The translations under genes and the position numbers were made by a program. From DATKPE01 sp033854175 (lineage in GTDB: Bacteria > Bacteroidota > Ignavibacteria > UBA10030 > SZUA-254), in NCBI GenBank assembly GCA_033854175.1, contig JAWOKN010000011.1:1-64000 (forward strand): DNA of 64,000 nucleotides, read 5' to 3'. Of this stretch, positions 8,851-17,859 are shown piece by piece (position 1 is the stretch's first letter; each line of letters starts with the position of its first letter). The notes below the pieces were generated by a model. It was not told the DNA's origin. It saw nothing but the letters and a program-made list of their open reading frames with translations, and made no database searches.

Positions 8851-10089
8851 TCATAATTCATCAAACCAGCTTTTCATTTTTCCAAAAACCTTTTTAATCG
8901 TGCCATCCTTCTTCCCGTTCTCAAAAGTAAGGACTTGGACGTCCTTATTGCGCAAACCGTGCAGGACGAGGCCGACGCAGGTGGCATAGATCGGGTTTTC
9001 AATTTCCCTGACCAGGCCGGCGTTAAATCCGCCCGGAATGCCGATTTTGACCGGCATGCCGAGGACTTCGCGGGCAAGTTCCGCCGCGCCCTTAATGATC
9101 GCCCCTCCGCCGGTGAGGACGACGCCAGCCGAAAGGTGGCGGGAATATCCCGACCGTTTAATTTCCATACCGGCGATCTCAAAAATCTCCTCCATCCTCG
9201 GCTGGATAATCTGGGCAAGCAGCCGTTTGTCAATTTCCAGCGGGGGCCGGCCGCCGATGCCGGGAATAGTAATCGGTTCATCGTCGGCAACGCTCGCGGC
9301 ATAGGCAAAGCCGTGCTGGCATTTCAGGCGCTCGGCCTGTTCCGTTAAAACCCCAAGACCTTTGCGGATATCGTTTGTCACCTGATTACCGGCAAAGGGA
9401 ATCACGGCGGTATGGCGGATCGTCCGGTCTTCAAAGACAGCCAGATCCGTCGTCCCGCCGCCCACATCGAGAAGGGCGATTCCGACCTCTTTCTCCTCCT
9501 CCTCGAGAACTGCATAGGAGGAAGCAAGTGGTTCGAGAACCATATCGCGGATATGGAGGCCTGCCCGTTGGACGCATTTATAGATATTCTGGGCGGCTGT
9601 GACCAGGCCGGTGATAATATGGACATTCGCTTCAAGCCGGACGCCGGACATGCCGACTGGATCGAAAACACCGTCCTGGCCGTCGATGATAAATTCCTGC
9701 GGTATGACATGGATAATCTTTCGGTCGGACGGAAGCGCGACCCGTTTCGTATCCTCGATAAGGCGGTTGACGTCGGCCTGGGTAATCTCATTTTCCGGGC
9801 CACTGACGGCAATCACGCCACGGCTCTGAAAGCTCTGTATATGATCGCCGGCGATGCCCACAATCACGGACTGGATTTTGATACCCGACCGCGACTCCGC
9901 TTCCGCGACAGCGCTCTGGATCGACCGAACGGTTTTATCGATATTGGTCACGACGCCGCGTGTCAGCCCGTCGGACGGACTTCTTCCGACGCCGAGGACA
10001 TTAAACCGTCCCCCTTCGTCGGCTGCCGCGACGACTGCACAAACCTTCGTCGTTCCAATGTCCAGACCGACGACAACATTCTGTTCCAT
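8851..10089 (-). CDS. ftsA: Cell division protein FtsA
   Basis: An actin-like ATPase that anchors FtsZ to the membrane and recruits later division proteins. Actin/Hsp70-fold motifs are present: GLDIGTTKVCAVV at the N-terminus, LDVGGGTTDLAVF in the middle and VLTGGGAIIKG late. The SHS2 (1C) domain falls at about residues 80-160. The C-terminal KMKSWFDEL is the usual amphipathic membrane helix. I chose the ATG at 10089 because GGAAAGGA lies nine bases before it; an upstream in-frame ATG at 10110 directly follows the ftsQ stop and would add seven residues. Length is 412 aa, as expected. Confidence 0.97.
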   Translation of the reverse strand: MEQNVVVGLDIGTTKVCAVVAAADEGGRFNVLGVGRSPSDGLTRGVVTNIDKTVRSIQSAVAEAESRSGIKIQSVIVGIAGDHIQSFQSRGVIAVSGPENEITQADVNRLIEDTKRVALPSDRKIIHVIPQEFIIDGQDGVFDPVGMSGVRLEANVHIITGLVTAAQNIYKCVQRAGLHIRDMVLEPLASSYAVLEEEEKEVGIALLDVGGGTTDLAVFEDRTIRHTAVIPFAGNQVTNDIRKGLGVLTEQAERLKCQHGFAYAASVADDEPITIPGIGGRPPLEIDKRLLAQIIQPRMEEIFEIAGMEIKRSGYSRHLSAGVVLTGGGAIIKGAAELAREVLGMPVKIGIPGGFNAGLVREIENPIYATCVGLVLHGLRNKDVQVLTFENGKKDGTIKKVFGKMKSWFDEL

Positions 10090-10110
10090 GTGTACATTCC
10101 TTTCCTTCAT

Positions 10111-10929
10111 TTACAGCGGCTTACCTTTCGGGTACCGTTCAGATTTCTGATCCCACTTGACGACAACCTGTTCATCAAAACGCAAATCAATCGAGCGGAG
10201 TTCTTCCTGATCCTCCGACTTCAAAATAGATCCGATGAATGTCCGGAGAGTCACAAGTTTTTTCCCGATATCCCCGCGCCCCAGTGCGATCGGCACACCC
10301 CCGTCCACCGAGTAGAGGATAATATCACCACCATTATTCATATTGACTTCCGAAATCATCCGGTAGATGGATGTGTCTACCAAACGCGCAGTTTTCAGGA
10401 TATCGATTGCCTGGAACACCTCATTGCTGACTGCAACCACTCCAACCTGCACGTGGTCGAGCCCTCCGATGCCGCTGATCACCGGAACGTCGAGCTTTAC
10501 GGCGGTACGGCAATACGGGAGCACGACTCCCTCCTCGTCGAGATAATAGAGCTGACCGATATTCAGTGTAGCGATGGGTATACGTTCGAGAACATGAATA
10601 TGGACGATATCGGGCAGCTGGCGGTAGACGACGGCGGATTTGACAAACGGCTGTGTCATAACCCGTTCTCGGACCTGCTGGATGCCCGTCCCGAACAAAG
10701 GATTCTTCATGGGAACCTTTGCGAGTGTATAGACATCGGTTGCGGGGAGGATATGAGTACCGCTAACGACGACATGCTGGATCCGGAGGGAATTCTTCCA
10801 CTGCATCGCAAGAACAAACACCAGGACAAGCAGCACCAGCTGCGGACCAAGGAACCAGATTCCCCATCGGTTCCGGCCATGGTGTTGGGTGGCGGAATGT
10901 TGGTTGATATTCTGCTGTTCGTCGTTCAT
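10111..10929 (-). CDS. ftsQ: Cell division protein FtsQ/DivIB
   Basis: A bitopic membrane protein of 272 residues: a polar cytoplasmic tail, one membrane span (about residues 27-45), a POTRA-like segment (IQHVVVSGTHILPATDVYTLA onward, about 50-120) and a beta domain with YYLDEEGVVLP. It links FtsL/FtsB and FtsW/FtsI to the ring in the periplasm. The sequence is weakly conserved, as usual; position between murB and ftsA decides the call. The ATG overlaps the murB stop by four bases (ATGA). Confidence 0.93.
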   Translation of the reverse strand: MNDEQQNINQHSATQHHGRNRWGIWFLGPQLVLLVLVFVLAMQWKNSLRIQHVVVSGTHILPATDVYTLAKVPMKNPLFGTGIQQVRERVMTQPFVKSAVVYRQLPDIVHIHVLERIPIATLNIGQLYYLDEEGVVLPYCRTAVKLDVPVISGIGGLDHVQVGVVAVSNEVFQAIDILKTARLVDTSIYRMISEVNMNNGGDIILYSVDGGVPIALGRGDIGKKLVTLRTFIGSILKSEDQEELRSIDLRFDEQVVVKWDQKSERYPKGKPL

Positions 10930-11867
10930 GACCAGACCTCGTGTACGACCTCTTCGGGGAAGCCGACAAGTTTCACTTCCAGCTCAAGGTGGATGCCAAA
11001 TTTTTCAAAGACGACCTTCTGGGCCCGTTCGACAAGTCCGAGGACATCCAATGCACTCGCGCCGCCGAGATTAACAATGAAATTCGCATGACGGTCTGAA
11101 ATCTGTGCGTTCCCCATTTTCATCCCCTTCAATCCGGCATCCTCAATAAGCTTAGCCGCGAATGATCCGGGGGGATTTTTAAACATGCTGCCAGAGTTCG
11201 GGAAATTCACCGGCTGGACCCTGTTCCGTTTAATGAGGAGCTCCCTCCGGATTCTCATCAGTTCCGCAGTATCCCCTTGGGGGAGGCGGAACCGGGCCCC
11301 GAGCACGACATCACCTGCGAAACCGGACCGGCGGTATGAAAAATCCCCATCCTCTTTCCTGACCGTCCGGAATTGTCCTTCGCGCAGCACCTCAACATCG
11401 ACGAGATAGTCGGATATCTCGCCGCCGTGGGCGCCCGCGTTCATGACAACGGCTCCGCCGATCGTGCCGGGTATGCCCGGGAGCATCTCGACTCCGCGCA
11501 GACCCTTCTGGATACAAAAATCCACGAACCGCGACAAGAGCACGCCAGCCCCGACGGAAACGTCATTCCCGTTCCAATCGATTGAATTCAATCCATATTC
11601 CAAATTGATCACCGCGCCGCGGAACCCCTCATCGCTGACGAGCATGTTGCTTCCTTTTCCCATCACGAGAAAAGGGAGTTTCTGGTCGCGGCAGTAGGAG
11701 ACAAGTGTGGCACAGTCATTTTTATCGGCGGGTTCAAGATAATAGTCTGCCGGTCCGCCGATCTGAAACGACGTATACCGGCCCAGGCGGACATTCAGGG
11801 CAATCCTTCCGCGGTAATTTTTCTTGATTTCATCCATCGCTATCACGTTTGATCCCAGATCTTTCAT
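10926..11867 (-). CDS. murB: UDP-N-acetylenolpyruvoylglucosamine reductase MurB
   Basis: An FAD enzyme that reduces UDP-GlcNAc-enolpyruvate to UDP-MurNAc with NADPH. The 313-residue sequence carries the FAD-binding parts TSFQIGGPADYYLEP and MLPGIPGTIGGAVVMNAGAHG, the FSYRRSGF segment, and NSGSMFKNPPG with the catalytic serine. The short length and late motifs fit a type II MurB, lacking the extra loop of the E. coli enzyme. The start overlaps the murC stop by four bases (ATGA) and its own stop overlaps ftsQ likewise. Confidence 0.97.
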   Translation of the reverse strand: MKDLGSNVIAMDEIKKNYRGRIALNVRLGRYTSFQIGGPADYYLEPADKNDCATLVSYCRDQKLPFLVMGKGSNMLVSDEGFRGAVINLEYGLNSIDWNGNDVSVGAGVLLSRFVDFCIQKGLRGVEMLPGIPGTIGGAVVMNAGAHGGEISDYLVDVEVLREGQFRTVRKEDGDFSYRRSGFAGDVVLGARFRLPQGDTAELMRIRRELLIKRNRVQPVNFPNSGSMFKNPPGSFAAKLIEDAGLKGMKMGNAQISDRHANFIVNLGGASALDVLGLVERAQKVVFEKFGIHLELEVKLVGFPEEVVHEVWS

Positions 11868-13264
11868 TCATGTGGAGAATCCTTTTTGGATTCGAGCACG
11901 TGCAGAAACTCGACTCCATACTTCCAGATATCGCCCGCCCCCATGGTCACAACAATGTCCTTCTCCCTGACGATTGTCTGCAGACGGCGCGGGATATCTT
12001 TTTTATCGGGCACATAATAGACTTCCTTGTGTCCAAACTGTTTTGCGGCATTGGCGATAAGCTCCCCGGAGATTCCCTGGATCGGCTCTTCGCGTGCGGG
12101 GTACACATCGGTGACGATCAAAACATCCGAAAGAAGAAAAGCCTTGCCGAACTCCTCGTAAAAATCCCTTGTGCGGGAGTAGAGGTGTGGCTGGAACACG
12201 CAGACCAATCTCCTGCGCCAGCCGGCCTTCGCCCCTGCGAGTGTGGCCCGGCATTCGGTCGGATGGTGTGCGTAGTCATCATAAACCGTGACACCCCGTG
12301 CTTCTCCCCGTTTCTCCCAGCGCCGGTTGACGCCCGCAAACTTTTCAATGCCTGCTTTCACTCTTTCGAAGGGAACGCCGAGTTCGAGTCCGACGGCGAT
12401 GGCCGCCAGGGCATTCTGGACATTATGGTTTCCCGGGATCTGGATCACGACCTCGCCCAGATCCTCCCCTCCTCGGGTAACCGCAAAGTGAACGCTGTTG
12501 TTCTTTGCGCGGATATCCCATGCCTGGAGATCGGCCTGGGGGTTGAGGCCGTAGGTGATGATTTTTTTCCTGTTCAGCTGGGGCATAATATCCTGAAGTG
12601 CAGGTTCATCCAGACAGAGGACAATGAACCCATAAAACGGCACTTTATTTGCAAACTTGACGAACGCATCCTTAATATCCTCGAGATCGCGGTAGCAATC
12701 GAGGTGGTCCGTTTCCAGCGTCGTCAGTACGGCGATCGTGGGAGTAATGGAAAGAAACGACCTGTCGAATTCATCCGCTTCCACCACAATAAACTCGCCA
12801 TGGCCGAGCCGTGCATTGGTACCGCCCAGGCCGCTAAGTTTTCCGCCAACAATGACGGTCGGGTCGAGGCCTCCCTCCATCAGGATAAGGCTGATCATGG
12901 ATGTAGTGGTCGTTTTTCCATGCGTGCCCGCGATGCCGATCCCGTACTTGAGTCTCATGACCTCGGCGAGCATTTCGGCGCGCCGGATCACCGGAATTTT
13001 CCGCCGCTGCGCCTCCACGACTTCAGGGTTATCCATCGCGACCGCGGAAGAATAGACAAGGGCGTCGACATCCGCCGCAACATTTTCGGGCCTGTGTCCT
13101 TCCATGACCTTCGCGCCCAGTCTCTGCAGGCGTTCCGTAACCTCGCTGAGAGCGCGGTCAGATCCGGACACGGCAAACTTCTGATCGAGGAGGATCTCCG
13201 CGATACCGCTCATCCCGATGCCGCCGATACCGACAAAATGTATTTTCTTTATGGACGAAAACAT
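11864..13264 (-). CDS. murC: UDP-N-acetylmuramate-L-alanine ligase MurC
   Basis: It adds L-alanine to UDP-MurNAc with ATP, the first Mur ligase step. The N-terminal HFVGIGGIGMSGIAEIL binds UDP, GTHGKTTTTSMI (about residues 114-125) is the ATP-binding P-loop, and the central DEFDRSFL and DHLDCY segments and late DDYAHHPTE are typical. Length of 466 aa is normal. It starts 15 bases after the TauE-like gene and is coupled to murB by a four-base overlap. Confidence 0.98.
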   Translation of the reverse strand: MFSSIKKIHFVGIGGIGMSGIAEILLDQKFAVSGSDRALSEVTERLQRLGAKVMEGHRPENVAADVDALVYSSAVAMDNPEVVEAQRRKIPVIRRAEMLAEVMRLKYGIGIAGTHGKTTTTSMISLILMEGGLDPTVIVGGKLSGLGGTNARLGHGEFIVVEADEFDRSFLSITPTIAVLTTLETDHLDCYRDLEDIKDAFVKFANKVPFYGFIVLCLDEPALQDIMPQLNRKKIITYGLNPQADLQAWDIRAKNNSVHFAVTRGGEDLGEVVIQIPGNHNVQNALAAIAVGLELGVPFERVKAGIEKFAGVNRRWEKRGEARGVTVYDDYAHHPTECRATLAGAKAGWRRRLVCVFQPHLYSRTRDFYEEFGKAFLLSDVLIVTDVYPAREEPIQGISGELIANAAKQFGHKEVYYVPDKKDIPRRLQTIVREKDIVVTMGAGDIWKYGVEFLHVLESKKDSPHE

Positions 13265-13279
13265 AACGTAATCTATCGA

Positions 13280-13639
13280 CTACTTACCAAAGATCATCTT
13301 CAATGCTATCAGGAGCATCGCAACCCCGAAGATCTTTCTCAGGGTATCGGCGGGGAGCTGGTTTGCCAGGATGCCGCCGAAATACCCGCCGACGAAAAAC
13401 CCGATACAGAGAAGACCCGCCACCGTAAGGTTTGCGTGACCCGCCTGATAATACTTCCACGCGGCCAGAATACCGATCGGAGGAATCAGCATTGCGAGAG
13501 TAGTTCCCTGCGCCATATGCTGTTCCCAGCCGAAGACATAGACAAGGACGGGGATAACAAAGATAGCCCCGCCGATGCCGAGGAGCCCTGCGAGTGCTCC
13601 GACCACGACGCCCAGAATCACAAATAGCAGTTGTTGCAT
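13280..13639 (-). CDS. TauE/SafE-like half-size membrane permease
   Basis: A 119-residue very hydrophobic protein with about four membrane spans. GLLGIGGAIFVIPVLVY is the signature first helix of the TauE/SafE/YfcA family, which exports sulfite, sulfonates or other organic anions. Full-length members have about 250 residues with two such halves, so this is a half-size form that probably works as a dimer. It lies inside the dcw cluster between the PH-like gene and murC, which is not a usual place. The substrate is unknown. Confidence 0.85.
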   Translation of the reverse strand: MQQLLFVILGVVVGALAGLLGIGGAIFVIPVLVYVFGWEQHMAQGTTLAMLIPPIGILAAWKYYQAGHANLTVAGLLCIGFFVGGYFGGILANQLPADTLRKIFGVAMLLIALKMIFGK

Positions 13640-13669
13640 TATACCCGGTTCCTTTCCATGACAATCCTG

Positions 13670-14176
13670 TTATGCCGTTCCGAATGAAAATCGTTTTCCC
13701 CTGGGGACGCGCAGTGCGATAGCCTGCATTTCCCTGACCAGATCCTTTTCACGTTCATACCGGCCGACGCGGATTCTGAACAGGCGGCGGCGATCCTTCA
13801 TCTTAAAAACGATGACCTGTGAACGGCCTGCGGTCTGCACCCTTCGTTCGCGGCCGATATGGAGCCACTCGATCAGATCCAGCGGCACTTCCCGTTCGCG
13901 ATAACGGTGATGAAACACAATTTTCTCATCGGTAATGATCAATTTTCTGTCACGCATTTTATTCAGGAACAGGACAATAAACGACACCAGAACAAACACA
14001 ATAATGATATAGAGAATCGGATCCTGGCCAAGCGAGGGAAGCCTTTCGAACGTAAAGGTCCCCCGGATCCCGGCATAGAGCACCAGAGTCACCAGATAGA
14101 GCAGAGACTGCTGGTAATAAAAATCCAGTTTATACCGAAACACCTTGGCACCGGCCGGTAATTTATGTTCATCCAT
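13670..14176 (-). CDS. Membrane protein with bacterial PH-like (DUF304-type) domain
   Basis: A 168-residue protein with two membrane spans (about residues 24-42 and 54-71) followed by a basic domain beginning KLIITDEKIVFHHRYREREVPLDLIEWL. That order, two helices then a strand-rich segment, matches bacterial PH-domain membrane proteins of the bPH2/YdbS kind. The tail is strongly basic. Function unknown. It starts three bases after the murG stop on the reading strand, so it is part of the dcw transcript. Confidence 0.7.
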   Translation of the reverse strand: MDEHKLPAGAKVFRYKLDFYYQQSLLYLVTLVLYAGIRGTFTFERLPSLGQDPILYIIIVFVLVSFIVLFLNKMRDRKLIITDEKIVFHHRYREREVPLDLIEWLHIGRERRVQTAGRSQVIVFKMKDRRRLFRIRVGRYEREKDLVREMQAIALRVPRGKRFSFGTA

Positions 14177-14179
14177 ACG

Positions 14180-15283
14180 TCAGGCCACTCCCGCCAGGTG
14201 AAGCACCCTCACCGCCAGATCTCGGGCTGCCGCCGGTTTACCGAGATTTCTGCTGCATTCCGACATCGTCCGCAGCCGGTCATCCTGAAACAACGATACG
14301 ATCTTCTCCGCGAGACACTTGGGGAGTTCATCGTCCCTGACAATTTCCGCGGCACCGTTCTCCGCAAGCGACCGGGCATTTTCCGTCTGATGATCCGCCG
14401 CGGCGAACGGATACGGTACAAGGAGGGCGGGTTTCCCCAGAGTCGTCAATTCCGCGATCGTCGTCGCACCTGCACGGCAGACAACGAGATCGCCAGCGGC
14501 ATAAGCATAATCCATCCGGTCAATAAACGGGAAGATCCGCACAGATGGTGGCAGAGGTTCGCCGAGGGACCTTTTAACCGATTCAAAATCGTCCGGTCCC
14601 GTCTGCCAGAGAATCTGGAAATTCTTCTCCAACAGTACCGGGATACAACTGATCATTGCCCTGTTGACCGATCTGGCGCCCAGGCTTCCGCCCACGACAA
14701 GGATCACGCGGCGGACATCTTTCGGGAAGCCAAAATACGTCAAGGCATCGGCGCGTGACACGAGTGTCAGGCTCCTTCGGGTCGGATTACCGCTCACGAA
14801 GAGATTATCCTGTCTGGAAAAAAACCTGCGGGACTTTTCAAACGTGAGATGCACCTCATTCACCCGCCGGGCCAGAAAGCGCGTCGTTGCACCGGGGTAG
14901 CTATTTTGTTCCTGAATGAGTGTCGGGATGCCCCGCAGGGTCGCAGCATACAGAACCGGGCCTGACACATATCCACCGGTTCCGACGACAACCGCCGGTT
15001 TAAACTTCCTTATGATCGCCATTGACTGCATCAGAGCAACAATCACCTTCAGTGGAAACAAGAAATTTTCCAGCGAGAACCTGCGCCGGAAACCGCTGAT
15101 CCAAATAGATGCAAACTTGTAACCTTTTTCGGGCACCACTCTTGCTTCAATTTTATTCTTTGTCCCAACAAAAAGAACCTCAGCTTCCGCGTTGATCGCC
15201 TTCACCTCTTCGGCAATTGCCAGAGCCGGGAAGAGATGACCGCCCGTACCGCCGCCGGCAAACATCATTCGCGGGGTCTGCAC
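14180..15283 (-). CDS. murG: MurG glycosyltransferase (lipid II synthesis)
   Basis: It transfers GlcNAc from UDP-GlcNAc to lipid I at the inner face of the membrane, making lipid II. The 367-residue GT-B protein has the N-terminal FAGGGTGGHLFPALAIAEEV region (shown here in part: GGGTGGHLFPALAIAE), a VVGTGGYVSGPVLYAA segment, and the C-terminal donor-binding CRAGATTIAELTTLGKPALL with YPFAAADHQTENA. The gene starts one base after the ftsW stop. Confidence 0.98.
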   Translation of the reverse strand: MQTPRMMFAGGGTGGHLFPALAIAEEVKAINAEAEVLFVGTKNKIEARVVPEKGYKFASIWISGFRRRFSLENFLFPLKVIVALMQSMAIIRKFKPAVVVGTGGYVSGPVLYAATLRGIPTLIQEQNSYPGATTRFLARRVNEVHLTFEKSRRFFSRQDNLFVSGNPTRRSLTLVSRADALTYFGFPKDVRRVILVVGGSLGARSVNRAMISCIPVLLEKNFQILWQTGPDDFESVKRSLGEPLPPSVRIFPFIDRMDYAYAAGDLVVCRAGATTIAELTTLGKPALLVPYPFAAADHQTENARSLAENGAAEIVRDDELPKCLAEKIVSLFQDDRLRTMSECSRNLGKPAAARDLAVRVLHLAGVA

Positions 15284-15284
15284 A

Positions 15285-16457
15285 TCAATAGACCTTTCCC
15301 ACGTTCGGCTCCCCGGCGTTGACCGATCCGACGACCGGAACCTGCCGTGCGCGCGGATGGAGCTCGGTCTGCGAAGAAATATTCAGCAGCACCCCCACCG
15401 CGCAGGCAGAGAAAACCATAGACGAGCCACCATAGCTGACAAACGGCATCGGGAGTCCCGTTGTGGGCAGGATACCGAGCGTGACGCCCGCGTTAATCAG
15501 CGCATAGAGTGTAATCGCGGAGGTAATAGCGAGTGCCAGATTGCGTCCGAACAGATCAGTCGCGAACTTTGCAATTTTAAATCCGCGGATCATGATGGTG
15601 AGAAAGAGCGCCATAAAAAATATCGTGCCGATGAAACCATACTCTTCTCCGACAATCGAAAAGACGAAATCACCATATGATTCGGGGAGAAAGAAATCCC
15701 TCTGTTTGCTCTCGCCCGGGCCGACGCCGAATATCCCGCCGTTGCCAAAACCGATAATACCCTGGAGCAGCTGATAATGGCTTTTCGCGTTGACACCGGA
15801 CGAACCCCCGAAGAACGCCATAATGCGGGTGCGTCGGTAGGGTGCGCTCCACATATACAAGGCGAGGACCGGGATAAGTATGGCAAAGGTCAACGCCACA
15901 TGAGAGAGCTTGGCCCGGCCGATGAAGAGCATCACCAGGCTCAAAATGAAAATCATCGAGCCCATGCTGAAATTCGGCTGTATCAGGACCAGGCCGGTGA
16001 CGAGGCCGATCCACACCATCATGGGGATAAATCCCCTCTTCAGATCGCGGATCGCTTCCCCTTTTAACGTCATCAGCGTGCAGAGATGAAACAGCAGCGC
16101 ATACTTGGCAAATTCCGAAGGCTGAAAACCTATCGAGCTATACCGCAGCCAGCGGGTGGATCCTTTTGCCTCCCCGCCGAGTATCAAGGTGACAAACAGC
16201 ATTGTCACGGCAAGAATAACGGCGATCTTCGTAAACCGCTGCAGTTTATGATAATCGACCCTCATGCCGACGAACAACCCGATGATACCCAGGAACACCT
16301 TGATCGCGTGGCTGATAAGCATTTTCTCGCTCCCCCCGAGCTTTAGCATGGCATAGCTCGCCGACGCGCTATAGACAACGCCGAGCGAGAGGAGCATCAG
16401 TGTGAGCACCGCCATCAGGGTCACGAGGTCGATATGGTTGCGGGCGTTTTCCTTCAT
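15285..16457 (-). CDS. ftsW: Lipid II polymerase FtsW (SEDS family)
   Basis: A SEDS glycosyltransferase that polymerises septal glycan strands together with FtsI. It is 390 residues with about ten membrane spans. The family signature ILPTTGLPMPFVSYGGSSM occurs near residue 345, and GSTRWLRYSSIGFQPSEFAK is present near residue 105. Its place between murD and murG supports FtsW rather than RodA. Spacing to both neighbours is one base. Confidence 0.97.
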   Translation of the reverse strand: MKENARNHIDLVTLMAVLTLMLLSLGVVYSASASYAMLKLGGSEKMLISHAIKVFLGIIGLFVGMRVDYHKLQRFTKIAVILAVTMLFVTLILGGEAKGSTRWLRYSSIGFQPSEFAKYALLFHLCTLMTLKGEAIRDLKRGFIPMMVWIGLVTGLVLIQPNFSMGSMIFILSLVMLFIGRAKLSHVALTFAILIPVLALYMWSAPYRRTRIMAFFGGSSGVNAKSHYQLLQGIIGFGNGGIFGVGPGESKQRDFFLPESYGDFVFSIVGEEYGFIGTIFFMALFLTIMIRGFKIAKFATDLFGRNLALAITSAITLYALINAGVTLGILPTTGLPMPFVSYGGSSMVFSACAVGVLLNISSQTELHPRARQVPVVGSVNAGEPNVGKVY

Positions 16458-16458
16458 C

Positions 16459-17820
16459 TTACATCGCGTTCACGATATCCTTGAAAACCTTACCCCTGTG
16501 TTCATAGTTCTGAAACCAGTCGAACGAAGCGCAGGCAGGTGAGAGGAGGACGATATCACCCGCTTGTGCGGCATCGGTCGCCTGGGCCACAGCGGCCTGG
16601 ATTGAGCGGGCGACCGTCACCGGGACAATTCCGGTGAATGCTCGTACAACTTTCTCCGCCGACTCGCCCATAGCGACAATGGTCTTGACATGGCGGCGGA
16701 CAAGATCGAACAGGCGAGAATAATCATTCCCTTTATCGCGACCGCCGAGGAGAAGGATAATCGGTGCCTCATAGGCCTGGAGCGCATACCAGACGGAATC
16801 GACGTTCGTGGCCTTGGAATCGTTCACATAGGTGATACCCTTATGGGTGCGGACAAATTCCAGCCTATGTTCGACGCCTTTGAAATTCCTCAGTGTAGCC
16901 CTCAGTGAGGGGACACCGACACCGGCCGACAGGGAAGCGAGCGTTGCCGCCATGGAATTATACAGATTATGAATTCCGGGGATACTGATGCCGGATACGG
17001 GAATAATCTCAGACTGTTGACCGCCGATCGCTGTGACCATGGCATTATTTTCGACAAACGCGCCATCCTGAAAATCCCTCTGAAGGCCGAACGCAAGGAC
17101 CCTGACGCCGGGGGGAGCTGTTCGAACGGCCTCGCGGGTCACCGGATCATCATGGTTATAGATCAGAGTGTCACCTTCGCGCTGCATCTCAAAAATGCGG
17201 CTTTTGGCTGCGACATAATTTTCCATCCTGCCTTCATACCGGTCAAGATGGTCCGGTGTAATATTCAGCATAAGTGCGACAGCGGGGCGAAATGATTCGA
17301 TCCGTTCGAGCTGGAAGCTGCTCACTTCCAGGACGGCGAACGAGTTTTTATCAAGTTCCGACACCACGTTCGAAAAAGCCTTCCCGATATTCCCAGCGAC
17401 GATATTTTTCTTTCTTGCGTCGTCCAGCATTCTACCTATGAGGGCGGTCGTGGTCGTTTTGCCGTTCGTGCCCGTAATGGCAATGATGGGGGCCTGGCAA
17501 AACCAGCTTGCGACCTCGAGTTCGCTCACAGCGGGGATTCCTTGGCTGGTCGTCTCGCGGATCACTGGTATGGTCGACGGGACGCCGGGACTGATCACCA
17601 GGAAATCGGCATCAGCCGCCCGGGAAGTATGTGCGCCTATTTCATACGGAATTCCCGCCGCATCAAGTTCCCTGACAGCCTGGCGGATTTTTTCGTCCGA
17701 GCCGCTGTCGCTCACGAAAACATGCGCACCGTGGAAGGCGAGGAGTTTTGCAACGGCGATACCGCTGCGTGCTCCCCCAATCACGGAAACCCTTTTCCCG
17801 GCAACATCGTGTCCGATCAT
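16459..17820 (-). CDS. murD: UDP-N-acetylmuramoyl-L-alanine-D-glutamate ligase MurD
   Basis: It adds D-glutamate to UDP-MurNAc-L-Ala. The sequence has VSVIGGARSGIAVAKLL at the N-terminus, the P-loop ITGTNGKTTTTALIG (about residues 118-132), NITPDHLDRY and the C-terminal LLSPACASFDWFQNYEHRG. Length is 453 aa. The frame opens earlier at an ATG at 17853; I chose 17820 because GAGGT lies seven bases before it and the product then begins close to the nucleotide-binding fold as in other MurD proteins. Confidence 0.96.
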   Translation of the reverse strand: MIGHDVAGKRVSVIGGARSGIAVAKLLAFHGAHVFVSDSGSDEKIRQAVRELDAAGIPYEIGAHTSRAADADFLVISPGVPSTIPVIRETTSQGIPAVSELEVASWFCQAPIIAITGTNGKTTTTALIGRMLDDARKKNIVAGNIGKAFSNVVSELDKNSFAVLEVSSFQLERIESFRPAVALMLNITPDHLDRYEGRMENYVAAKSRIFEMQREGDTLIYNHDDPVTREAVRTAPPGVRVLAFGLQRDFQDGAFVENNAMVTAIGGQQSEIIPVSGISIPGIHNLYNSMAATLASLSAGVGVPSLRATLRNFKGVEHRLEFVRTHKGITYVNDSKATNVDSVWYALQAYEAPIILLLGGRDKGNDYSRLFDLVRRHVKTIVAMGESAEKVVRAFTGIVPVTVARSIQAAVAQATDAAQAGDIVLLSPACASFDWFQNYEHRGKVFKDIVNAM

Positions 17821-17859
17821 GACATTGACCTCTATGTCCTCAACGACAGGCATTCGGCG

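Noticed and set aside
9412..11091. A 559-codon open frame on the plus strand
   Set aside because: It runs antisense across ftsA, ftsQ and murB, all of which are clear, and its product has no recognisable domain.
11849..13627. A 592-codon open frame on the plus strand
   Set aside because: Antisense to murC and the TauE-like gene, with no family likeness; it is a by-product of codon bias.
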